This document shows positions 22,782 to 34,708 of a stretch of DNA of 64,000 bases, piece after piece. The translations under genes were made by a program, and so were the position numbers. The notes under the pieces are model-generated. The model was not told the origin of the DNA and ran no database searches. It saw only the letters and a program-made list of their open reading frames with translations. Source of the stretch: Angiostrongylus vasorum (Eukaryota; Nematoda; Chromadorea; Rhabditida; Metastrongylidae); contig JADANN010000375.1 in assembly GCA_018806985.1 (NCBI GenBank), positions 62,001 through 126,000 of the forward strand. The letters run 5' to 3'. Numbering within the stretch: position 1 is the first letter of the stretch; every line of letters starts with the position of its first letter.

Positions 22782-22931
22782 ATGTGTCACATCTCGCTTC
22801 TGTTCAATATGCATGTAACATTGGCAATGGCCCAGGACGTAGCAGCACATGTCGCATTGAGGTGGCTTTTTCTGTTCGACGACGAGCCGCATGGTGGCGT
22901 GGCAGATGTGTTTGCTTTTCTGAGCACTTAG
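22782..22931 (+). CDS. Possible 49-codon small ORF or exon
   Basis: The frame from ATG 22782 to TAG 22931 reads protein-like, with a hydrophobic start and an acidic end (DVAAHVALRWLFLFDDEPHG). The same patch is also open on the minus strand in a cysteine-rich frame, so strand is uncertain. It lies beside an RTE copy and may be part of a repeat. Not recognised. Confidence 0.2.
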   Translation: MCHISLLFNMHVTLAMAQDVAAHVALRWLFLFDDEPHGGVADVFAFLST

Positions 22932-23121
22932 GAAGACAGAAGAGAATCGGATATGGCCTTTTTGTGTAGGACTGAAACCCATTTCGCCTCATGCGAGTGG
23001 TGTCTAAAGTAAAGTGCAAATGAACTTACAGAACAATGAACTGTTAAAAGCTATGGCAAGAACGCGAGCCTTTCAGATTTGATTTGTGGAAATTCAATAA
23101 TAAAAAAGAAACAGTGATTCA

Positions 23122-23257
<136 letters not shown>

Positions 23258-24147
23258 CTGTCACCTGTATCACCTGTAGTCCCGTTGATTGTCGAGTGAC
23301 TCGAGCGAGCGCCAGTAAGTCTTCTATTTTTTCCCTGTCGCGTGCAAGAGTAGCCCAATGGGTTCTGCTCGCTCTAAGGACTCGTCGAGCATCATATCTT
23401 TCTTCAAGGCTCTTTGTGAAGAACTCTGAACATCGGGTCGGTGGTCTTCCTGCAGCACGTTTGACATCACGAGGAATCCAGTCACTAACGGCTCTTGTCC
23501 ATCGGTTGTCATTCATACGCATTACGTGTCCGGCCCATCTTATCTTCGATTGTTTGGCGTACAGAACGGCATCTTTGATTTTTGATCGTCGACGCAGATC
23601 GGAGCTTCGGATTCCTTCCCTTACTTGTGTGAAACGGGATACTCCTAGCATCGTCCTTTGCGACTGCGCGTTCGATAACGCTGAGTGACCTTTCATCCTG
23701 CTTACGCAGCGACCTCGTTTCTGAAGCATACGTTAGGACAGGAAGTACCGTTGAGTCGAAAAGGTGGGCACGGAGTCGGGTGTTCCTTGCTCTCTTCACT
23801 ACATCCTCGATGCTCTTGAAAGCACCCCAAGCCGCTCGTTTCCTTCTGCTCAGCTATGGAGCTGGAGCTAGGTCGTTCATCATATTGATTTCCCGACCTA
23901 GATAGATATAACAGGAGCATTCGGAGACATTCGTTCCGTTGAGAATGAATGGGGCATGTGAAACCAATCCATTCTTTATGAACATCGTTTTTGTGAGATT
24001 TAGTTGAAGACCAATCTTTCCACAGGCTTTATCAAAGTCGGTAAGCATACGTTCCGCTTGGCTAATGTTTGGTGTTATAAGGACAATGTCATCAGCAAAG
24101 CGAAGTTGGTGTAACTGCCAACCATCGATTTTCACTCCCATATTATC

Positions 24148-24651
24148 CTATTCCAATGTTCGCATGACGTTCTGGAGGATGGTGGTAAATAATTTTGGCG
24201 AGATGGTATCGCCTTGCCAAACTCCTCTTTTGACGTCAATGATAATATCGTCGTAGAATGGTGATACCTTGGCTGTGAAATTTTTGCACAGCTCACGAAG
24301 AATCTTTATGTACTGAGTAGGGACTCCTTGACTATCCAGGGCTTCCAAGACTGCTTCTGTCTCGACTGAATCAAAGGTCTTTTGTAAATCGATGAAGATG
24401 AGACAGAGAGGTCTTTTGCACTCTCGCGATACTTCAATGAGCCTTGTTACCGTGTGGATGTGGTCCATCGTACTAAATCCTTTTCGAAACCCTGCTTGCT
24501 CACATGGCTGTCCTTCGTCCAGTGTTCTGTCAAGTGTTCTGTCAACCCTGTTTAGGATGACTCGAGTGAAAAGTTTGTAGACGACAGAAAGTAAGCAGAT
24601 TGGATGATAGTTGCCGATATCGTGTAGGTCACACTTCTTGAACAATAACAC
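24148..24651 (-). pseudogene. RTE reverse transcriptase, fingers and palm
   Basis: 167-codon frame covering RT motifs 1, 2, A and B. It ends at a premature TAG, and the catalytic FADD motif C follows in the next frame segment (23854-24141). Confidence 0.9.
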
Positions 24652-25730
24652 GGTCTTGCTGGTCTTCCAGTGGGTAGGGATCTTGCATTCGGACAGGTAA
24701 CGTGTGAAGAGCGGAGCCAGTGTGTTTACGAGGACTGGCGAAAGGTTCTTCAGGTGTTCTGGTCTTATCCTGGCCGGATCTGGTGCTGTTCGTTTCTTTA
24801 CCTACGAAATCACACGTCGGATTTCGGAAGGAAGAACCGGTGGCACAACATATCCATCCTCTTTTATCACATGACGGGGGGTGGACGTGGCTGTCGAAGA
24901 GATCTGAGTAATATTCGTGAATGATTTTCTCCATTGCCTTTCTGGACGCTGTAACTGCTCCGTCTGGGCGTCGGAGTGCAATTATCTTGGTCTTGTAATT
25001 GCCGAAGCTTCGGTGGGCTTTGCGAATGCTTTTCCCAGCCCCCTGCAGCTTCGACCATTACCGCTGCTCTTCTCTCTTTAAGATCTTCTTTTATCCCCTG
25101 TCTGCACTGTTTTGCAAGTTCGGACGTTACTTCGCGGTTGCCTGCAGCTCGTGCTATTCCTGGCGTATCAGCTCGAGTGTTTCTAGAGACAAACGTCTCT
25201 TGGTGACTTTCGGACTCTCAGCTTTCATAGAGCCGATCGTATTCTTCGTCGATGTTATCGACAACGGCATCTTTCCAACAGCTGACTAATGAATTGAATA
25301 AGTCCCAGTTTGTGGTGGTTCTGACACTTCGGTTTTTGAATTTAGCTGCTTTTTCTCCTTTGAGCGAGAAATAGAATCCTGCACAATGGAGACAGTGGTC
25401 TGATCCCATGTAGAATTTTGGGACAAGAGCGACATCGGTTAGGCAAAACATTCTATTTACTACGATGTGGTCTATTTCGTTATGGTACTCTCCATTGGGA
25501 AACTCCCACGTCCAGCGCTGAGGGTGGGCTTCTGGAATTGTGAGTTACCATGGATTGTCTTGGTCGCCATGATAAACTCAGACAGCCGCTCACCCTGTTC
25601 GTTCCATTCTAATCCGTGGGTCCCAATGTGACGTTCTTCAGACGTTCTTTCTTTAGTCCAGTCTTGGCGTTAAAAACTCCAATGATGACCTTGAAGAATG
25701 TGTGGTCTTCTCTGCAGAACTTCTCCAAGT

Positions 25731-26102
25731 TCATATAGAATGCTTCAACTTCTCGTCATAGTTTGATGTTGGCGCGTAAACGACGAAGATTGTCAAAGCC
25801 GGGATTGATCCACATCTTTTTAATCGTAAACGTCCGATTCGGGTTGTAAGTTGTTCGAATGAATCGATGTTCATGGACAAACTCGTGTTGACGAGAACGC
25901 CGACGCCGCCACCTCCTCTACTGTCGCATGTTCCGAGGAACAGTTCTTCTCCGGTGTCATAGACGGCGTTGAAAGGCTGGCGTTTTCTCGTCTCGGCCAG
26001 GCCAATGACGTCGTACTTTATCCTTCTTGCTTGCATGAGCAAGTCTTCTATCGAGGACTCGGATGCAAGTGTACGTGCATTGTAGGTACAGGTCGTCACC
26101 AT
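25731..26102 (-). pseudogene. RTE endonuclease domain, N-terminal half
   Basis: Apurinic-type (EEP) endonuclease frame of 123 codons. It contains the N and E active-site motifs (TYNARTL and GLAETR) and GTCDSRGGGGVGVLVN. The frame is lost at 25731. The SDH end of the domain continues in another register at 25218-25451. Confidence 0.85.
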
Positions 26103-26665
26103 AGTTCTTTGAAGTCCAGGTAGCTTCCATTGGCCCTGAGATTTTAGCAGCCTCTCCGTACTCGTCCTACCCTAACGCTGTCGAATTGGGGGCACTTTCG
26201 GGGTCAGGGGAAATGGGGCCCGTTTCTTCTACTGTTTTTAGCTTTGTGATACCTACGTATAGCTTGCAGGGCTCTGAATGTGGGGGACTGGACATACTCA
26301 CGGATAGCTTGCCAGGCTCTCCCAGAGCGGACATGGAGCTTATTTGTTGTAGGCGACTCCTAACCGCCTCCCACATACTTCCCTGTCACTTCATTGCAGG
26401 CTTTTGGCCGAATTGACTCGTAGAAAACAATCTGCATAAACTAGAACGTACCCACAAACGCATGCATGAATACGCCTCGTAAATACAGAAAGTATGTGCC
26501 ACATCGGTGCAGCAGAAACAGGGAGATCCCCTGGATCCACCTGCGTCTCAGGGAAGCAAAGGTCGCTTTTACTCCGCGATTAACCCCCTATTCGCCATCT
26601 GGGGACGGGCCACGTAGCCTCGTGACTAACCGGCTCGAGATCCTTCATATGAGGGAGATCCGTGG

Positions 26666-26667
<2 letters not shown>

Positions 26668-26725
<58 letters not shown>

Positions 26726-26731
26726 ATATAT
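26668..26731. repeat. (TA)n microsatellite
   Basis: About 25 TA units ending in TGTGTATATATGTATG, directly before a SINE-A head. Confidence 0.95.
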
Positions 26732-26734
26732 GTA

Positions 26735-26999
26735 TGCGATGTAGCACAGTAATTAGAGGTGCCCTGCAGTCCACGTAGGATCGATCCCGCGCCCCACGCT
26801 CATAGCACGTCTTCCATCACTCTGGGATCGTCAAATCGGTACCAGACCTGTCTAGAAGGATAGCAGCACTGATTCGATACATTGGTAGGCTATCGCGAGT
26901 CATTCCATAGGCCAGATAAGAATTCAGTTACCTCCAACGATGCCCTATGAAGTCGCATGTATGGTCGCATTCCCCAACGATTGATCAACGCCAAAAGAT
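26735..26999 (+). mobile_element. SINE-A copy between two TA tracts
   Basis: Head GCGATGTAGCACAGTAATTA, B box GGATCGATCCC, tail ATTGATCAACGCCAAAAGAT. Moderately diverged. A TA tract borders each end. Confidence 0.8.
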
Positions 27000-27024
27000 C
27001 CATACCTAAACCTAATATATGCAC

Positions 27025-27026
<2 letters not shown>

Positions 27027-27088
<62 letters not shown>
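27027..27088. repeat. (TA)n microsatellite
   Basis: About 30 TA units, 30 bases after the SINE-A tail. Confidence 0.95.
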
Positions 27089-27092
<4 letters not shown>

Positions 27093-27971
27093 GACATCAA
27101 AGTAGTAGCGCATGTGAGTCACATATGTTTCACCTTCTCACCAGTACGTTGCTATGTATTGTTTTGAACTTGTCCGATCGCTTAGCATACGAGGTTTATT
27201 GAAAATGTAAGACTTTTAGGTCAGTCATTAAAAAGGCATTACTAGGGTATTGTCAGTCCAACCCCTCATTCTGCTTATGTAACATCGTAATAGCGTCATT
27301 TGTATTAAAACCAACATCTCATAATGATATGTCAAGCAGTAAAGTCTAATAACAATGTGCTCAGTGCTCTCATTACTCGATGGTGATGGTAATAATCTTC
27401 AACTGATATGACCATACACTACTCATTACTGAACAACTAGTGTACAGAGCAGTGGAAAGCTCTTCTTGACTACCAGTCACTGTTCTTCGCCAAACACATT
27501 TTTGAATACGATAGCCAAATGAACCGGAACATGGGTTTAAATGGAACTGAATAGGAAACACGGTTGAAAATATTGAAGGAGTCGAAACTTTTACCCCATT
27601 CAGGGTCAAACGTGGTCATATAGAACGATTTAGTTCTTTCACCGACAACCACGCAATAGGCTTTCTTTTCCGTTTTTGGTTTTCTTTCTCACAAAGTAAT
27701 GTTTTCACCTTGCATGACAGAATCAAACAGATCATATTTGGAAAGAAAGGCTTAACTGCAACATGATACAACTACTACTCTGCAACGAATACCAATTATG
27801 TCCCAGCTTTTTTCATCGTTAATTATAAAGGTCTGAAATATTACCTGAACGAACGCAGAGTTGGACAGAAATATAAAACTATAAACCCTTATATGATTTA
27901 CAACGCAAGGATCGAATACTACTCCGTTAACAAGAGAAGAATTAAACGATAAAGCATTTGGTCTTAATGAA
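27089..27971. other. Intergenic; overlapping minus frames at 27.4-27.65 kb
   Basis: Two overlapping minus frames (27373-27609 and 27470-27652) both look moderately protein-like, which could be a frameshifted relic. Nothing firm. Confidence 0.3.
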
Positions 27972-28227
27972 GAACTATGGGATCCGCCACGGATTCGACT
28001 TAATTTAGCATCGCAGAGGTGATTGAGCCCATATTTGGCCCATACATCTACTTGCGGAGGCTGACCGATATATCACGCAGTGTCACTGATTATCCTACCA
28101 GGCTAGCCCGCACCAATTTGCCTATCCTGGATGGATTGTAGGTTTCATTAGCTCTTGCCACGAAATCAAACTAAACATCATGTACGGGCTATATGGCACC
28201 TCTAACTGCTGCCCCTAAGCTACGCGA
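27972..28227 (-). mobile_element. Degenerate SINE-A copy
   Basis: Ordered blocks ATTCGACTTAATTTAGCATC, GAGGTGATTGAG, ACCAATTTGCC and GGCACCTCTAACTGCTGC mark the family. Other parts have decayed. Confidence 0.6.
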
Positions 28228-28412
28228 ATACCAGAATTGATAATTTCACGTTTCTGTTGAAGCTCCCATCAAACAGAATATTTCACACTTTCTAAAGACT
28301 GTTACCAGTCTCCCTCTTCCCGTAGTATATCTTACTTACCTACTTACAATTTCCACTTTTTTCAAAGTTATTCAAAGAAAACCATTGTAGTTCCCAGGAG
28401 CTCAGAGGTTAG

Positions 28413-28583
28413 CCAGGCCAAAGTTTGCCCAGGTCGTCACCCCCCACAAGCCTTGTGGATCAGAGGGAGATTTGCCACCATACAACTAGCTTGGTAATAG
28501 GGACACTGGTGGATCCCGGCATTGATTTGCTGCTGATAGAAACGCCAGACACCTCAGATTGGGAGACCCTGCTGAAGAGATGA
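28413..28583 (+). pseudogene. GC-rich coding-like patch
   Basis: After a possible acceptor (CAGAGGTTAG) a plus frame of 56 codons stays open to TGA 28581-28583 and includes LVDPGIDLLLIETPDTSDWE. The minus strand is also open for 72 codons. It is probably a transposon or gene fragment. Not recognised. Confidence 0.25.
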
Positions 28584-28670
28584 ATCTCTCGTTGTACATC
28601 GCTGCCCGACACCAAGGAACACCTCCCAGCCACGATGAGGCTGAAACCGTTGGCAGATAGTATACCTAGA

Positions 28671-29930
28671 GTTATCAAAACACTTTATTTCGAGCTTTGA
28701 TCTAAATAAAACAAGAAAAGAATAGATGGCAATAATAAATAAACTACAACGAAAACTCACTATAACCACCATAGAGTTTTACTACACCAACGTGAACTCT
28801 TTTTAAAAAATATGACGTCATCGTAATAGTCAGTGGTACAAATTATTACGTATGACAAATAAAAACACCACTGGTTATAACTAAGTATAAAGCAAAGATA
28901 AAATGACAGTTATTCTGTCAATGAAATGAGCCTGAATTCGAAGAAAGCAACTTCCTCGATGCTTTAAAAGCCATAAAATCAATGGATATCAGTTGGTTAC
29001 CTTATAAAACCTATCAGAACTTTTCATAAAAACATTGGCTCAAACATTGGCTCAATTTTTAGCAAAGACGGATCTTAAAGGTTTACTCCTTCTAGAATAT
29101 TACCTTGAAGTTCCAAGCATTCAACTAGAAGGTTCCAGAGTCTTCAGAACAAAAATACACATATATTTCCACCGTCATTACCATGGACATCATAAAAAGT
29201 GCCATTGATTCTTGGTCGCAATATATGGGCATTATGCTACTAACAGCATAAGAACTTCGTAAACTGAGAAGATATTTCCCATCACGTATAGGTGTCGTAT
29301 AGGCTAAATTTAGCAATCAGAAATCTTTTCTAGATAACACGGTATAATATGGATTTGTTCAGTAAAGAGGGCATTTACGAACCAATTCTAGTACAACCCG
29401 TCCATGAAAAAAGAAACTTCACACGCCTCCGCACTTAGAAAATGAGTTTCAGCATCCAAGAAAAAGTGCTTTCACCATAAATGAAAAATGTGAGACATTT
29501 GACGAAAGTTGAATGACATTTAAAGAAGAAACCTAAGAAAAAAAAACAGCATTTCTCTTGAAACGTCTAGACATATTTTACCTAGAAACCGCGATTTAGG
29601 TACAATAGGCTTCGATTTTACTTTAAAGATGATTTGCGTAAAAAAATTCTTGCCTGAGCTTTGATCCGTTCACGAAGGCACGGGAAAAATCATGGAAAAA
29701 GCTAAGCTTTCACTCAATCTACATTAGCTTTCGCCTTAAATCCAAAAATCACTAGCAAACTTTGAGTATAAGTGAAACAAAGCAACACCATATGAATTTT
29801 TAATTAATAGGACTGGTATGTTTTAATGATTATTGTTGCAAAGTCGTAAGAGGCTCAGAACATGTGAAGATGGAAAGTTTCACCATCACAAAAAAAATGA
29901 ATAAAGGATGAAAGGATAAAGCTCTCGGAT
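28671..29930. other. AT-rich, no feature supported
   Basis: Nothing recognised except a short AAAGGATAAAGCTCTCGG at 29912-29929, which equals the SINE-A tail and directly precedes the family C dimer. Confidence 0.4.
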
Positions 29931-30478
29931 TTTGACTTATTATTTACTGCCTACTCTTTTTAGCGGCAGATTATGCGTTGCGAAATATAACTTTAATGAT
30001 GCTGAGATATTTGCAAAACTCTGGACCGCAGGTGCCCTATGGTGGGGAACGAACGCGCTATTGTCCTTTCCGGGGAGTAGCGCGCTCACCACCACACCAT
30101 GCGGGTCCTTCGTTTCGCCTGTCTCTCAGCTAGTTTTATTGATCTTTTGCCATCAGCAATCACCCGTGAGCGGGATTGATCTGGGGAGCCCAAATCGGCA
30201 ACGAACCCAGTTAAGCTGAGGCTGCAGTTATAATCACAATTTTGACTTATTATTTACTGCCTACTCTTTTTAGCGGCAGATTATGCGTTGCGAAATATAA
30301 CTTTAATGACGCTGAGACACTTGCAAAACTCTGGACCGCAGGTGCCCATGGTGGGGAACGAACGCGCCACCGTCCCCTCCGGGGAGTAGCGCGCTCACCA
30401 CCACACCATGCGGGTCCTTCGTTTCGCCTGTCTCTCAGCTAGTTCTATTGATCTTTTGCCATCAGCAATCACCCGTGA
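29931..30478 (-). mobile_element. Family C tandem dimer (young)
   Basis: Two nearly identical units start with TTTTGACTTATTATTTACTG at about 29929 and 30239, 310 bases apart. On the minus strand the head resembles a tRNA gene, with the A-box-like GTGTGGTGGTGAGCGCG and the B-box GCGTTCGTTCCCC. The two units differ at only a few sites (for example CTATTGTCC versus CCACCGTCC). No coding capacity. Confidence 0.8.
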
Positions 30479-30558
30479 GGAAAGGACAATAGCGCGTTCG
30501 TTCCCCACCATAGGCACCTGCGGTCCAGAGTTTTGCAAATATCTCAGCATCATTAAAG
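30479..30558 (+). repeat. Inverted piece of the family C unit
   Basis: This is the reverse complement of about 29991-30072, matching unit 1 and not unit 2 at the variable sites. It is joined to the SINE-A tail through the shared CATTAAAG. Confidence 0.85.
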
Positions 30559-30826
30559 CTCTCGGAATTGATCAATCCCTGAGGGATGCGTCTTGCATCC
30601 GACTTCATTAAGTATCGTTGGAGGTGATTGAATGCATATCTGGCCTCTACAATGACTCGCGGTGGCCTACCGATTTATCGAGCCAGTGCTGCTATCCTCC
30701 CAGAAAAGTCTGGGACAAATTTGCCGACCCCGGAGGGATGGAAGGTTTGCTGGGCCATGGGTGCGGTGGTCGATTTCACGTGTATGTCGTAGTGGCGCCT
30801 CCAACCACTGCGCCACACGCGCCCGT
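30554..30826 (-). mobile_element. SINE-A copy
   Basis: Well preserved, minus orientation. Tail AAAGCTCTCGGAATTGATC at the left, tRNA-like head (complement of CACTGCGCCACACGCGCCC) at the right. Confidence 0.88.
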
Positions 30827-32022
30827 ACAAAAAATGAACAGTAATAGTGAATTAAGAGGTTGGGAGAATTAACCAAAAATACTAAAACGGCTATGTGGTA
30901 CAGCTTCTTAAATAAATTAGTATTTATAAAACCTTATGAGATCGACAAAAACGTTTAACAAAACGAAGGGGTAGGCGTACGCATTGACTTCAACGCATAA
31001 TCGCTCTAATTGTTAATTTTGACGAGAGTTTAGTTATGTATCTTTTTTATTCAATCGATAGCATATACAACAAAGATATTGTGGTGGACGTGGTTCGCAA
31101 CAAGCTATTTTCTACATTTAATAATTTACGAAAAAAAATTTTTCGGATCAACCAGGAGCCGTAAAAAGTTGGGCGTGTCGAAAGGGGTAGCTACAAAAAC
31201 TTACGCGTTGTGGCGTATGTGTTAAAGATTGACGTTCAGATAAGAAGTACATTCATAGTTTCGGGAAAACTTCATCAGATATCCGCAGCGAAGAGCAGAT
31301 TGTGGAGAACAAAGAGATTAACCAAACAAACTCTTAAACCTAGCCTACGGAATAACGTTAGCCAAATAAATACTCTTCATGAGCACCCGTTAAGAACTGC
31401 TGCAGAGCACCATGGAATATCGAGAGAAGTAAGAGTTGAAACCTATAGGATACACCGGAAAGAATGTTTTCATGATTTCAAGAAATCAAAAACAAGACAG
31501 CATTAAATAAAGCCATGTTTCAAAGTTTAAAGAAATCCAAAAGTATACAGAAGTAAAACTCTACAAAACTTATTCTACTATGAAGTCGCAGATGACGTAG
31601 ACGTAGATGAAGCAAAAATCTCGGTCGATTAGGAAAACTGAGTACGAAGCATAGGTCCAAGACCTGCAAATACAATGTCTGGCTGAAAACTCCCTAATAT
31701 TTCTTGTATTAGATCAACATTTTCAGGAGTAAAACATTAACATGAAGTCAGTTTCCCAAGAAGGAAGAAGTGCAGATGTATTCAAATTCAAGACAACAAC
31801 GACATCAAGATGAAGATGAGGTGGGACAACTTTGTGGAGGACAACAAACCAGTCTAAATATTTTTTTTTAGAGTCCAGAAAAAACGCCACAAATGTGAAC
31901 GATGTAAAACTGAAAACATTTATAAACCGCCACCATCATCAGACATTCACCTTAAAAAAGGCTTTGTTCGAAGCGCGATTAATAATGAAAAGTCGAGGAG
32001 GGGAAAAAGAAGAGGCGCTTAA
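30827..32022. other. AT-rich, no feature supported
   Basis: No repeat or exon chain. A possible donor AGAGAA/GTAAGAG near 31427 follows an open plus frame but has no partner. Confidence 0.35.
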
Positions 32023-32144
32023 ATGGGGAACGCGTTCTCGCGCATATCAAGGACGCAGCACTGCCGACAACGCCCGAACGGGGTGTTCCAACCTATCGAA
32101 GAGGACGCTAACCGGGTTGATTACTCCCAGATGAGAGCACATCG
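32023..32144 (+). CDS. Probable first coding exon, myristoylation-type N terminus
   Basis: In a sharp GC-rich patch the plus frame starts ATG GGG AAC GCG, giving MGNAFSRISRTQ. A glycine at position 2 with Ser at 6 fits the N-myristoyltransferase consensus. The frame runs 40 codons plus two bases to a possible donor CATCG/GTGACG. Without splicing it stops at TGA 32146-32148. The rest (FQPIEEDANRVDYSQMR) is protein-like. The following exons were not identified. Membrane-tethered product is inference. Confidence 0.42.
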
Positions 32145-32418
32145 GTGACGGTAGAGACGCAGACGTCATAGAAAGTAAGAAAAGACGCAAACGAAGCATA
32201 CGGTTGGATCGCGAAAATGTCCGTAATTCAGAAATAACACGAAATTACACTACGATGACTTTAGAATAGAGGCATTTCTGATAACAGAAAATAACATCTG
32301 TGTGTTAATTAGAATACCGTAACACAGTTAATGATTCATTTGGCAGTCTGTTGGAAAAAGCAGTGCATTGTGTTGCTTAAAGTAGTAACTAAATTCACTA
32401 GTGTGCGCAAAAATTTCT

Positions 32419-32920
32419 CTACAGTGAAAAACTGCGACGAATTACACTAGTAGTTCTTTCGGGAGACATGAGTATAACTAAACCCTCGGATAGGGTTACT
32501 GAGTAGTATTGAATGTCACTTCGAGGCAATGAATAAATGCTCAGAGAAGGCAGCTGAACAATGAACGTTCCCGACGAGATAGCCTCGGTGTCACGTTCGC
32601 CACTAGGCACTAATCCATCAACGAAACCGTCTATCAGCACCGTAATTTCAATTCATGAGACACGCTCGGGATGACGAGATACCGACAAAACAACGACGAT
32701 ACTGTGCTAGACGATCTCAGAAAAGACACCTAGTATCGCCACATCAGACAGTTCTCATAAGATTTCCTACTCAACTCAATGGACGCCAGAATACCTCCGT
32801 AATTACGGATCAATGCCCCTAATTACTACTGCCTCCGTTCTTTCATTGGTAGACAAAGATAGGAGTGCCCGTAAATCGATTGTCTTGGTTTGAAGGTCAG
32901 ATTAATCCGCACGAAACTGC
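32419..32920 (-). pseudogene. Decayed minus-strand coding block
   Basis: Three consecutive minus frames with natural codon use follow each other in different registers: 32920-32820 (IDLRALLSLSTNERTEAVVI), then 32820-32725 (YGGILASIELSRKSYENC), then 32650-32419 (VLIDGFVDGLVPSGERDTEA... to TAG). Frameshifts or stops between them suggest a dead gene or retroelement polyprotein. Not recognised. Confidence 0.3.
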
Positions 32921-34419
32921 CGAACACACTACGGTTATTGGCCGTTCGTTCAACAATAACGCAGCGTTGCCAGTATTTCTAGCTGATAACGCATGACAAA
33001 GTTCATCTAGAAAATGTTGGTAACATCATATTATCTCGAGCAGTCAACAAACTTCACATGTTACTTAAGTTATTGCCAGGTGCTAGTGACATACATTTTG
33101 ATCGTGGCATTTCAACAAGAGCCTCCTTCTCAAGCAAGAGAACCAAGCACAGTAAACAAAAACAAGCTAAAACATTTCCGAAGTTAATTTAAAGTTCGGA
33201 AAAAAAATTTAGAGACTTACTTACGACTTTGGAAGGCTATACCCTAAACAGTACCGTAATTAACTAAGTAGAACGACCTATTGATAATTATAACTACTAA
33301 CTCAAAATCTATACGATATCAGAAAGGTGGTGCTTAAGGGGCTGTTTATCTGAGTGGAACGTGACGACACATTTCCACGGCATTCGTGAATTCGTAAAGA
33401 GAATACTTAAAAACATCTCCTCCAATCATAATTATTCAGTACTTGATGGTACAGAGTTTTGTCCGAATGATCCTGGATTTGAGAAAATCCATGAACTGCT
33501 TGAATGCAGAGGCGGAACGAAAGGTGACTAGGAATAATTGACACCTCAGTCTGTTACACAACATTGCACGTGACTTGTCACCATCAATAAAAAAGCACTA
33601 TTGTGACACAGAACAAAGCTTTCTATAAGAACAATGTGTACGGAAACCATGAAAACATCTGTAACCTATCAAGTCTTTCATTTCGAAAGTATAATCGGAT
33701 GAACATTATGCTCTGACGCGGATGACGAAACGATTGCAACTTAACAACGAAATTAAAATCTCGAAAGAAAATTGAAATCTCCTTTAAAAATTAATCGTAA
33801 TAGGTGGAGGATAAGCTAGAAAGAAGCTGGAATGACAACAGAATCTCTGCTGATCTGTGGAAGTGACAGTTATTGCTTGAGACAACTAAACAGATAGAAA
33901 GATGTAGGTGTTCTTAAATAGGCTTTCCCATAACATAAAAACAAATGCGGTTTTCATTGGCACTAAAACTTGAAAGTGTAACAATCTGATTGGTTCTTTC
34001 AGACCACACAATAATTTGTCACGTTAGCACAAAAGCTGAACGGATCATCGTTCTTCAGACAGACAAGTTAAAACTATAAAATGAACGAAACTTGAAGGAG
34101 ATGATCGAAGTCATTACCTCCAGTGACCCTAAACAATGTGATCACTTACTTCCATAGAAATTTTCCTATGCATTCCCAAATGTCAATCGTAAAAAAATTA
34201 ACCGAAACAAGCACTCCAAAGTGCTTAACGACTAAAAATTATGTAGAATTAAAGAATTCACACTCCGACGACTGCAGTATCTTATCTGTTTCCTAGAATT
34301 TTAAGTGCTACGATATGGCGAATGCGAAAATTCAAAAAGATGGGAAGGTTTTCCTTTATGGCACAATACAAATTCTGTTTACTCATATAGAAAGCCTTAC
34401 TTTAAATCATATAGATATA
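32921..34419. other. AT-rich, no feature supported
   Basis: No frame or repeat family recognised. Confidence 0.45.
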
Positions 34420-34428
34420 GGTATAAAA

Positions 34429-34699
34429 CATAAAGCTCTCGGCGTTGATGAATCCCTGAGGGGTGCGCCATGCATTCGACTTCATTAAGCATCGTTTGGA
34501 GGTGATTGAATGCATATCTGGCCTTTACAATGACTCGCGTTGGCCTACCGATGTATCAAGCCAGTGCTGTTGTACTCCCAGACAAGTTCGGTACCAACTG
34601 CCGACCTCGGAGTGGTGGAAGGCTTGGTGGGCCACGGGCGCTGACACCAATCCCATAAGCGTGTTGCTTGGCGCCTTCCAACCATCGCGCCACACGCGC
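34429..34699 (-). mobile_element. SINE-A copy with 9-bp target duplication
   Basis: GGTATAAAA occurs at 34420-34428 and 34700-34708, immediately outside the element. Tail ATAAAGCTCTCGGCGTTGAT at the left, head at the right. Well preserved. Confidence 0.9.
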
Positions 34700-34708
34700 G
34701 GTATAAAA

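Noticed and set aside
29932..30442. ORFs in family C copies (MTYYLLPTLFSGR-type)
   Set aside because: Repeated open frames in a tRNA-headed non-coding repeat. They are not conserved between copies.
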